Source of the DNA: Chryseobacterium gleum
Lineage (GTDB): Bacteria > Bacteroidota > Bacteroidia > UBA10329
Assembly (NCBI GenBank): GCA_945903645.1
Contig: CAMDOM010000021.1
Span: 1-46,682, forward strand
Direction: 5' to 3'
Length of the DNA: 46,682 bases
Part shown: piece by piece, positions 34,403 to 42,181 of the stretch
Layout of the letters: each line of letters begins with the position of its first letter
Position numbering within the stretch: the stretch's first letter is position 1
Made by a program: the position numbers and the translations under genes
Notes under the pieces: model-generated
Database searches by the model: none
Told to the model about the DNA's origin: nothing
What the model saw: only the letters and a program-made list of their open reading frames with translations

Positions 34403-36840
34403 AAAGGTTCTATTTCCTTTTCATGCTGCTCTTAAGTATTCTTTCTGCCAATGCGCAGCGGGTCTCATTTCAAGGTATTGTGACCGATGCAGATGGCAAA
34501 GCCTTGTTTGGAGTAACTGTTCATGCTGCGGGAATTGAACAGAGTGTTTTTACTGATGAAGAAGGTTTCTATCGCATTGTGGGAATCAATCCAGGCCCAG
34601 TGAAACTAACCTTTTTTCAGCCAGGATTTAAAAAAGTAGAGCAGATAATTGACACCAAAAGTGGTAGACAAACCGTGAACATCAAGCTTGAACCATTGAC
34701 GGTAGATATGCAAGATGTTGTGGTGAAAGCAGAAGGTAGAAAGGAAGAAAAACCTATGACGCGTTTGAAAGCGGTAGATGGGTTTGGGATTTATGCAGGA
34801 CGTAAGACCGAAGTAATCCAAATGACCAACATCAACGCAAACCTAGGCGCAAGTCGCGCAAGGCAAGTATTTGCCCGCGTTGCAGGTCTCAATATTTGGG
34901 AGTCGGATTGCTCGGGCATTCAACTTGGCGTTGGTGGACGAGGTTTGAGTCCAAGCAGATCCGAAAACTTTAACACCCGTCAAAATGGGTATGACATTGC
35001 TGCCGATGCGTTGGGCTACCCGGAAAGCTACTATTCGCCACCAATGGAAGCCGTAGAAAAGGTGGAAGTGGTGCGTGGTGCGGCTTCATTGCAGTATGGT
35101 CCACAATTTGGAGGCATGTTAAACTTCGTTCTGAAGGATGGTCCAGAAGCAAAAAAGTTTGAAGTGGAAAGCAGACAAACGTTGGCTTCCTACGGGTTTT
35201 TCAACTCGTTTAATTCCATTGGAGGTACAGTGGGTCGATTCCGGTACTACACATTCCTTCAATATCGTATAGGCAATTGCTGGCGGTGCAATTCTGAGTT
35301 CGATAGCTATTCGGCCTATGGTTCAATTTCTTACACCGCACCCAATGGCACATCGGTGCGTGCTGAATATACTCGACTTTGGTATTTGGCGCGGCAAGCA
35401 GGTGGATTGACCGATGCGCAGTTTGAACAGGACGCACAGGCTTCCTATCGTACACGAAACTGGTTTAGCATCGACTGGAACTTATTTTCGTTGAGTGTTA
35501 ATCATGCGTTCAATGATAAATCTAAACTCAATTTTCGTGCATTTGGAGTGGTGGCTTCACGTGATGCGTTGGGTTTTCTTGGGTCTCCAGATCAAGCGGA
35601 TCCTATTAGCAATCCAAGTTCGCCCGCTTATCTTTCTAATAGAGATTTGATTTCTGGACGATTCAGAAACTTTGGTGTCGAGATTCGGCAATTACAGCGG
35701 TACTCTATTGGAAGTCAACCTCAAGTTCTTTTGATTGGATTGCGGGTGTATCGCGGGCAAACCACCAATAGGCAAGGCGCGGCAAGCGCGGGCAGCAATG
35801 CCGATTTTTCGTTCATCGATGTAGAAGATGATGAGGCATCGTCCAATCACCCAAGTTTTAATGGGGCATTGTTTGCCGAGCATGTCTTTAACATAACCAG
35901 CAAATTAAGTGTCACTCCAGGTTTCCGGGTTGAGTATATTCGAACGGGAACCGAAGGTCAAAGTAGACGCACCTATCGCAACTTGGCTGGCGATATAGTT
36001 CTTGATTCCATTACCTCCAACAATTTTGTAAAGGACCGTTGGTTCCCGCTTTTTGGGTTGGGAACCAGTTACCGCCCTTGGAAATTTTTTGAAGTCTATG
36101 CAAATGTTTCGCAGAACTACAAACCAATCAATTTCAATGATTTGTTTGTGGCCAATCCAAGTTTTCGCGTTGATCCAAACATGCAAGACGAAACAGGATT
36201 TAATGCCGACTTGGGAATAAGAGGCGAGTTTTTGCAATGGCTGAGTTACGATGTAACCTTCTTTTCAATGCTTTACAACAATCGTATTGGCTATATTCAA
36301 AAGCTCGATGAGGAGCTTTTTACCATTTATAGACTGCGAACAAATGTTTCCGATGCATTAACATTGGGAGTGGAGAGTTTGGTGGAGATTAACCTCTTGG
36401 GTATGTTTGGATATACAGGTCGCTGGAAAATGGGCGTTTATTCCAATTTTACTTGGCTTAGTTCGCGTTATATAAACTCAGAAGAAACTGCCTATGAAGG
36501 CAATCGCGTGGAACTAACACCCGAAATTCAGTTTCGTGGCGGACTAGATTTAGGCTTTAAACGCTTTTCGTTCACATCTCAAATTTCATACACTGGCAAT
36601 CAATACACCGATGCGACCAATGCCGAAAAAACAGGAAATGCGATAAATGGCATTGTTCCGGCATACTACGTTTGGGATTTAGGCTTGCGCTATAATCATG
36701 AAAAATGGCGCATTTCTGTTGGAATGGACAATGCTTTAGACCGCAGATATTTCACGCGAAGAGCCACTGGATATCCTGGCCCTGGCATAATTCCATCCGA
36801 AGGTAGGTCTGTTTGGTTAACGGTTGGATTACAGTTTTAA
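34399..36840 (+). CDS. TonB-dependent outer-membrane receptor, FecA-like
   Basis: 813 aa. A signal peptide (to about residue 20, SANAQ) is followed by a carboxypeptidase-regulatory-like domain (about 22-100; GIVTDADGKALFGVTVHAAGIEQSVFTDEEGFYRI). The plug domain (about 120-260) contains LGASRARQVFARVAGLNIWESD, GVGGRGLSP and VEVVRGAASLQYGPQFGGMLNF. A 22-strand-type barrel follows and ends in a terminal Phe (VWLTVGLQF). The plug motifs fit the FecA/iron-citrate or ferric-siderophore group. It is the last gene of the coupled four-gene operon and would be the outer-membrane gate for the substrate bound by the two lipoproteins. Confidence 0.92.
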   Translation: MKRFYFLFMLLLSILSANAQRVSFQGIVTDADGKALFGVTVHAAGIEQSVFTDEEGFYRIVGINPGPVKLTFFQPGFKKVEQIIDTKSGRQTVNIKLEPLTVDMQDVVVKAEGRKEEKPMTRLKAVDGFGIYAGRKTEVIQMTNINANLGASRARQVFARVAGLNIWESDCSGIQLGVGGRGLSPSRSENFNTRQNGYDIAADALGYPESYYSPPMEAVEKVEVVRGAASLQYGPQFGGMLNFVLKDGPEAKKFEVESRQTLASYGFFNSFNSIGGTVGRFRYYTFLQYRIGNCWRCNSEFDSYSAYGSISYTAPNGTSVRAEYTRLWYLARQAGGLTDAQFEQDAQASYRTRNWFSIDWNLFSLSVNHAFNDKSKLNFRAFGVVASRDALGFLGSPDQADPISNPSSPAYLSNRDLISGRFRNFGVEIRQLQRYSIGSQPQVLLIGLRVYRGQTTNRQGAASAGSNADFSFIDVEDDEASSNHPSFNGALFAEHVFNITSKLSVTPGFRVEYIRTGTEGQSRRTYRNLAGDIVLDSITSNNFVKDRWFPLFGLGTSYRPWKFFEVYANVSQNYKPINFNDLFVANPSFRVDPNMQDETGFNADLGIRGEFLQWLSYDVTFFSMLYNNRIGYIQKLDEELFTIYRLRTNVSDALTLGVESLVEINLLGMFGYTGRWKMGVYSNFTWLSSRYINSEETAYEGNRVELTPEIQFRGGLDLGFKRFSFTSQISYTGNQYTDATNAEKTGNAINGIVPAYYVWDLGLRYNHEKWRISVGMDNALDRRYFTRRATGYPGPGIIPSEGRSVWLTVGLQF

Positions 36841-37003
36841 CCAGATTTGACGTGCCAATGAATTGCTTCTAGTTGTAGATATTAGTGGCTTTTGATTTGA
36901 ATGTAACTAAGACAGATTTTTCTGTTTGTTGGTTATCGAGTGATTACTAATTTGTACACGATTTTTTCCGTAATTGCGGCATCAAAAAATCCCATTGGAG
37001 ATG

Positions 37004-37909
37004 ATGAATAAAACAAATGTATCAAGGTCAAAAAACGCAATTAGCATGTTCGCTCTTTGCTCCATTTTCATGGTTGGCTGTGTGTCAGATGTGAAAAAAG
37101 AAGCTCAGGATGAGGCTGCTAATGCCGATTCTGCTGCTGCCAATCGCATAATGACCATCGGTGGAAATATGTTCAGTATTCCATCACCTATTCAAACTGC
37201 TTTGCTTATTGAAAAATCAGGAGCAGAATACGATAAGAAGTTTCTAAATGACCCAAAGAAATCTACTACGTATGCCACTATTTATCAGAAAGCGCTAAAT
37301 CTTGGAGTATACGGAGCCGATGTTGGATATGTAACCATTTATGACCAAAGCCAAGATGCGTTGAAATATCTTGGTGTAATCAACAAACTGGCTGATGAAT
37401 TGGGAATTACTGGTGCTTTTGATGAGCAAACCATCAAGCGTTTCGAAAGCAACTTTGGTAAACGCGATTCAATGTTAAGTCTGGTTTCCGTGGCCTACAG
37501 AAATTCAGATGCATTCCTGAAAGAGAATGACCGCATGAATGTTGGTGCTTTAATTTTGGCTGGAGGTTGGATTGAAACGCTTTACTTCTCGACACAATTG
37601 GCTGCTAAAAGTGGCAATAAAGATATTATCAATCGTATTGGGGAGCAGAAATATACGCTCAATAACATTGTTAAAATGCTTACTCCATATTACGACCAAC
37701 CGGAATATGATGCTTTGGTAGATGAGCTTATTGAGCTTTCATACGACTTTGATGCCATTGATATTAAATACACCTACGGACCATCAACAGTAGATATCGC
37801 AACTAAAACTACTACTATCAATAGTAAAACTGAGGTAATTATCACCAAAGAGCACCTGAAAGGCATTGCTGCACGAGTGGAAAAATTGAGGAATAAAATT
37901 GTAGGATAA
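37004..37909 (+). CDS. Lipoprotein of unknown function
   Basis: 301 aa from the ATG at 37004, placed behind a GGAG sequence; another ATG precedes it by three bases. Lipobox FMVGC with Cys26. The mature protein is largely helical, with blocks such as NMFSIPSPIQTALLIEKSGAEYDKKFLNDP and NVGALILAGGWIETLYFSTQLAA. I do not recognise a characterised family, though the arrangement resembles Bacteroidetes lipoproteins of similar size. Whether it works with the upstream iron operon or the downstream secreted protein is unknown; 163 bases separate it from the receptor gene. Confidence 0.7.
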   Translation: MNKTNVSRSKNAISMFALCSIFMVGCVSDVKKEAQDEAANADSAAANRIMTIGGNMFSIPSPIQTALLIEKSGAEYDKKFLNDPKKSTTYATIYQKALNLGVYGADVGYVTIYDQSQDALKYLGVINKLADELGITGAFDEQTIKRFESNFGKRDSMLSLVSVAYRNSDAFLKENDRMNVGALILAGGWIETLYFSTQLAAKSGNKDIINRIGEQKYTLNNIVKMLTPYYDQPEYDALVDELIELSYDFDAIDIKYTYGPSTVDIATKTTTINSKTEVIITKEHLKGIAARVEKLRNKIVG

Positions 37910-37929
37910 ACCATCTGACATTATATACA

Positions 37930-38340
37930 ATGAGAACAATTATCATAGCCATATTGGTAAGCTTTGGTTTCGCGGCAAGCGTTTCTGCTCAATGCGATTC
38001 TATTGCATCAATTTGCTCGAAAAATATTACTGCGAAGTATATTTCTGATGGTCAATCCTACAGAGCATTGCTAAGCGGAGAAGAAGTTGCCGAATTCAAA
38101 GCCACCTTTTATGGTGGAAGCATATACCGTATTTCTGCATGTAGTGGATTCACAGCGGGTAACTTGATTTTCTCCATTTATGATGAGGATCGAAATCTCT
38201 TGTATTCTAGCAGCGATTACAAAAACGCACCGTATTGGGATTTTAAGTTTGCTTCAACTGTTGATTGCACCATAGAAGCAAAGCTAAACTCTAACAATCT
38301 CAAGTCTGGCTGTGCGGCCATGGTTATCGGCTTTAAATAA
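37930..38340 (+). CDS. Small secreted protein of unknown function (136 aa)
   Basis: Signal peptide (about 1-21, ending VSAQ) followed by a beta-rich domain with five cysteines (CDSIASIC, CSGF, DCTIEAK, SGCAA) that could form disulphides in the periplasm. The pattern FYGGSIYRISACSG... NLIFSIYDEDRNLLYSSSD resembles small beta-sandwich pre-peptidase-like domains, but no family is certain. It lies 20 bases after the lipoprotein at 37004 and before a strong terminator, so the two probably form a transcript. Confidence 0.65.
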   Translation: MRTIIIAILVSFGFAASVSAQCDSIASICSKNITAKYISDGQSYRALLSGEEVAEFKATFYGGSIYRISACSGFTAGNLIFSIYDEDRNLLYSSSDYKNAPYWDFKFASTVDCTIEAKLNSNNLKSGCAAMVIGFK

Positions 38341-38367
38341 TACTTGTGCGGCTTTTTGTCGTAACCC

Positions 38368-38408
38368 AAGACCCCGATACCTCGTTGTATCGGGGTCTTT
38401 GTTTTTTT
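38368..38408 (+). terminator. Rho-independent terminator
   Basis: A perfect 13-bp stem (38368-38380 with 38387-38399), 6-base loop and a run of Ts (38398-38408) lie 27 bases after the small secreted protein gene. Confidence 0.93.
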
Positions 38409-38425
38409 AGACTCTTTCCAAATTA

Positions 38426-41400
38426 ATGAGCGAACGAATACTACGTGCCTTAATGCAACTTTTCGCCCTGCTAGCAAAGGGCGAAAGCTCTTCCGGAAGG
38501 GAAGTGGTGCGCGTGTTTCTGGATCAGCAACTTAGCAAAGTCCTAGTTGAGAAATACCTGATTGTCTTTGATGAATATTTCCAAGAATATCACGGAGTAA
38601 GCGAAGAACAATCTGAAAAACAAAAAAAAAGGTTATCCCGCAGTTCTGTAAAAATTCTGCGCATTTGCACCACCGTCAATGGCGAATTGGTGCAAAAGCA
38701 GAAGATGATTGTTCTTTTCCGTTTGCTTCAGTTTGTCAATGCTGAAGGAGCAATTGATGGGAAAGAACTTGAATCTGTTTCTACCGTAGCCGATGTTTTT
38801 AATATCGATGAACAGGAGTTTTTGCGCTGCTTGCATTTTGTAAAGGCAACAAAGGACGATCTTCAGGATTCTGAGAATATTTTGGTGGTAAATAGCAGTG
38901 ACGGTTCGCAGTTATCCCGTGCACACCATATTCACTCAGATGTTTTGCACGGTGAAATCCGCGTGCTGAATATGCCGAGCGTTGCACTGTATGTGTTCCG
39001 CTATTTTGGTAGCGATACGCTGTTTATGAATGGGCAGCCTTTGCGTCCTGATCGGGTTCACATCCTCGGACAAGGCTCATCAATTCGGGCATCTGGTCTT
39101 TCTCCAATTCATTACAGCGATATAGTTGGAAGGTTTCTTCGGGCATCTGTTGCAATCGAAAGTACTTTTCAAGTCAAGGATGTAGAGTTCTTCTTTCCTC
39201 GTGGTCGCCAAGGACTTCAACGTCTCAATATCTGCGAACCTGCCGGCCAGTTGTTGGGCATTATGGGTGCAAGCGGTGCTGGAAAGTCCACTTTTCTAAA
39301 CATTTTAAATGGCACACAGCGCCCCACAAGTGGAACGGTCAATATCAACGGTATAAGTATCTACGATTTTCCGAATAAAGTGGAAGGTCTAATTGGGCAT
39401 ATCTCGCAGGACGATTTGCTACTTGAAGATCTCACTGTATTTGAGAATCTCTATTACAATGCACGACTTTGTTTTGATGGCTACACCAAGTTTAAGCTAA
39501 GTAAAATGGTACTGGCTATGCTCAAAAACTTGGGTCTCTATGAGATTCGAGATTTGAAAGTTGGCAGTCCATTAAACAAGAAAATTAGCGGAGGGCAACG
39601 CAAACGGCTCAATATCGCATTGGAGCTTATTCGTGAACCGTCTATCCTTTTTGTAGATGAGCCAACTTCTGGACTTTCCTCTCGCGATAGTGAGAATATC
39701 ATGGACTTGCTCAAGGAACTTGCCCTCAAAGGCAAGTTGGTGTTTGTGGTCATTCATCAGCCTTCGTCCGACATCTACAAGATGTTCGATAAGTTGATGA
39801 TTCTCGATACGGGTGGATATCCAGTCTATTATGGAAATCCCATTGAAGCCATTAGCTATTTCAAGGGTCAAATAAATGATGTGACTAGCGAAGATGTGGA
39901 GTGCTTCAATTGCGGTAATGTCAATCCAGAGCAAGTCTTCAACATCATCGAGAGCAGAGTTTTGGACGAATACGGTCAACTTACCGAGGATCGGAGAGTG
40001 CTTCCTAAAGAATGGAACGAGAAATTTATGCGTTCGGGGCTTCTCGAACGCGAAATGGCTACCGACAATGGAGCAGGAAAGGAATTGCCCAAGGGAAGTA
40101 GCATTCCTTCGTGGTTTGAGCAGTTTAAAGTATTCATAACACGCGATGTGCGGTCTAAAATGGCCGATACGCAATACATGCTCATCAATTTCCTCGAAAC
40201 GCCTGTGCTTGCAGTTATTCTAGCCATGTTGGTGCGCTATTATGTGAGCGATGATGCCGGCTATCTGTTTCGCGAAAACGACAATATTCCTGCCTACATG
40301 TTTATGTGTGTGGTGGTGGCGCTGTTCTTCGGTCTCACAGTTAGTGCTGAGGAAATTATCAAAGACCGAAAGATTCTAAAGCGCGAGGCATTCCTCAACC
40401 TTAGTCGCTCTGGTTATCTCACTTCCAAAGTGATGGTTATGTTTTTCATATCCGCAGTGCAAACCCTTTCGTTTGTCCTTATCGGCAATGCCATTTTGGA
40501 GGTGCACGGCATGAACATGGCTTATTTCTTAGTCTTGTTTTCCACTGCTTGTTTTGCCAATATGCTAGGGCTCAATATTTCGGCCAGTTTCCGAAATGCA
40601 GTCACTATCTATATTTTGGTACCATTTCTCATCATTCCACAGTTGTTGCTAAGTGGTGTGATTGTCAAATTTGATAAACTAAACCCTGGCTTTTCATCCG
40701 ATGAATTTGTGCCAATAACTGGCGATATAATGGCGTCAAAATGGGCCTACGAGGCGCTTGCGGTGCATCAGTTTAAGGACAACCGCTACCAAAAACCGTT
40801 CTTTGAATACGAGAAAGCAATGAGCGAAGCCACCTATCGCAAAGACTATTGGCTGCCCGAATTGCGAAAACGTATTACTTCTTTGGATGATTTAGTTAAA
40901 GCCGATAGTGCCAATTCTGAAAAAGCTATGCGGCTTTCCAATCTTATTGCCAATGAGGTGAAAGCAGAAATGGGTAGAAATAGCAAATTGAGTTTGCCAA
41001 ATCCGAAATTACTTGATGCCAGACCACTTTCTTCTGAATCTATTGCTGAATTGCGAGAATTCACAATATCCGCAACGCGGCATTACGTTAAAATCAGAAA
41101 TTCAGTGGATATAGAAAAGGATGAAGTTGTTGCACAGTTGGTGAAAACTCCAGAATCAAAAGCGGAGTTCAACGCCATCCGCGATGCGTATTACAATGAA
41201 AGTTTGGCCGATTTAGTGCTCAATAGCAACGATTTCTACCGAATTATAGAGCGCAATGATAAACTTGTTCAACGTATTCATCCCATCTATCAAGACCCGG
41301 TTGGAAGCAATGTACTTCGTTCGCACTTTTTTGCGCCACGCAAACAAATTTTCGATTTATACATCGATACCTATTGGGCAAATGTGATGGTCATTTGGCT

Positions 41401-41509
41401 AATGACGGCCTTCCTTGCCATCACGTTGCGATTCGATGTGCTCAACCGCATCCTCGGTTTCTTCGCTGAGCTTGCCGACCGATTTCCTCAATTGAGAAAA
41501 AGAAACTAG
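38426..41509 (+). CDS. Fused TerB-like/ABC ATPase/ABC-2 transporter
   Basis: 1027 aa. Residues about 1-145 are helical and resemble a TerB-like tellurite-resistance domain (LLQFVNAEGAIDGKELESVSTVADVFNIDEQEF). About 150-250 form a beta-rich region possibly FHA-like. The ABC domain (about 255-490) has Walker A GASGAGKST (K287), signature ISGGQRKRL, Walker B ILFVDEPTSGL and H-loop VIHQPSSD, of the ABCG/White type. The membrane part (about 590-1010) shows ABC-2 helices. Between the last two helices lies a roughly 200-residue hydrophilic, mostly helical stretch, probably extracytoplasmic. The domain order (ATPase then membrane) and single-chain design match half-transporters that dimerise. Substrate unknown. 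It starts 18 bases after the upstream terminator, so its own promoter must overlap that region. Confidence 0.88.
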   Translation: MSERILRALMQLFALLAKGESSSGREVVRVFLDQQLSKVLVEKYLIVFDEYFQEYHGVSEEQSEKQKKRLSRSSVKILRICTTVNGELVQKQKMIVLFRLLQFVNAEGAIDGKELESVSTVADVFNIDEQEFLRCLHFVKATKDDLQDSENILVVNSSDGSQLSRAHHIHSDVLHGEIRVLNMPSVALYVFRYFGSDTLFMNGQPLRPDRVHILGQGSSIRASGLSPIHYSDIVGRFLRASVAIESTFQVKDVEFFFPRGRQGLQRLNICEPAGQLLGIMGASGAGKSTFLNILNGTQRPTSGTVNINGISIYDFPNKVEGLIGHISQDDLLLEDLTVFENLYYNARLCFDGYTKFKLSKMVLAMLKNLGLYEIRDLKVGSPLNKKISGGQRKRLNIALELIREPSILFVDEPTSGLSSRDSENIMDLLKELALKGKLVFVVIHQPSSDIYKMFDKLMILDTGGYPVYYGNPIEAISYFKGQINDVTSEDVECFNCGNVNPEQVFNIIESRVLDEYGQLTEDRRVLPKEWNEKFMRSGLLEREMATDNGAGKELPKGSSIPSWFEQFKVFITRDVRSKMADTQYMLINFLETPVLAVILAMLVRYYVSDDAGYLFRENDNIPAYMFMCVVVALFFGLTVSAEEIIKDRKILKREAFLNLSRSGYLTSKVMVMFFISAVQTLSFVLIGNAILEVHGMNMAYFLVLFSTACFANMLGLNISASFRNAVTIYILVPFLIIPQLLLSGVIVKFDKLNPGFSSDEFVPITGDIMASKWAYEALAVHQFKDNRYQKPFFEYEKAMSEATYRKDYWLPELRKRITSLDDLVKADSANSEKAMRLSNLIANEVKAEMGRNSKLSLPNPKLLDARPLSSESIAELREFTISATRHYVKIRNSVDIEKDEVVAQLVKTPESKAEFNAIRDAYYNESLADLVLNSNDFYRIIERNDKLVQRIHPIYQDPVGSNVLRSHFFAPRKQIFDLYIDTYWANVMVIWLMTAFLAITLRFDVLNRILGFFAELADRFPQLRKRN

Positions 41510-41574
41510 AATAATTCAATAGTACTTCCCGTGTTTAGCTGTATTAATTTGCGTTTTATTGTCGCCCAATAAAC

Positions 41575-41633
41575 GTATGCATGCAGAATAGTTTTCAACA
41601 TATGGTATGCGTGCATAATAGTTTTTACATTTG
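41575..41633 (+). promoter_or_regulatory. Duplicated operator/promoter of the fad operon
   Basis: Two direct repeats of about 21 bases (41575-41595 and 41605-41625; 19 of 21 identical, core ATGCrTGCA) are spaced 30 bases apart. The second runs straight into TACATTTG (41626-41633), an exact -7 box, six bases before the marR ATG. The first copy is followed by a similar but non-consensus AACATATG, so the whole ~30-base unit looks duplicated. The TGCATGCA-like palindromes are good candidates for binding the MarR protein encoded next. Confidence 0.6.
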
Positions 41634-41639
41634 CTCCCG

Positions 41640-42131
41640 ATGGGAGAAAAACGCAATCTGAAGCCGGAAGAGTCGGTGTGCTTTTGCACCAAGACTACGT
41701 GGCATGCCATATCTCGATTGTACAATACCACCGGAGCGCAGCACGATATTAGCGCGTCTACTGGATTTGTGTTGCTCAATATCGATACTGAGAACGGGAC
41801 ACCCGCCACCAAAATTGGCCCGCAGTTGGGCATGGAGGCACGCAGTCTAACGCGCATGTTGAAAAGCATGGAGGAGAAAGGACTCATTTACAAAATGTCG
41901 GATGCATCTGACGGACGTGTGATGCGCATCTTTCTAACTGAAGAAGGGAAGCGCAAACGCGCCTTGGCAAAAATTGGTGTTGTCGCGTTCAACAAAGCAG
42001 TTCGCGAGGTTGTTCCTTCCGAGAAGTTGGATATCTATTTCGAAGTGGCGAGCTCCATCAACGAAATCATTGACAAACGAAGCATTTACGAGAAAGTCAA
42101 CATTAATTCAATTCGCGAAAAGGTGTATTGA
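41640..42131 (+). CDS. MarR family transcriptional regulator
   Basis: A 163-aa winged-helix regulator. MarR features: a first helix LYNTTGAQHDISASTGFVLLNID, recognition helix region ATKIGPQLGMEARSLTRMLKSMEEKGLIYK, wing DASDGRVMRIFLTEEGKRKR, and C-terminal dimer helices. The ATG at 41640 is used because the -7 box ends just before it; an upstream in-frame TTG lies inside that box. It heads a beta-oxidation operon, with fadB 50 bases downstream, and probably represses it until acyl-CoA accumulates, which is the usual arrangement in Bacteroidetes. Confidence 0.9.
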   Translation: MGEKRNLKPEESVCFCTKTTWHAISRLYNTTGAQHDISASTGFVLLNIDTENGTPATKIGPQLGMEARSLTRMLKSMEEKGLIYKMSDASDGRVMRIFLTEEGKRKRALAKIGVVAFNKAVREVVPSEKLDIYFEVASSINEIIDKRSIYEKVNINSIREKVY

Positions 42132-42181
42132 ACATCCAAGCGAACCAAAATCATAGAACCATAAACTCAATTCAATAACAC

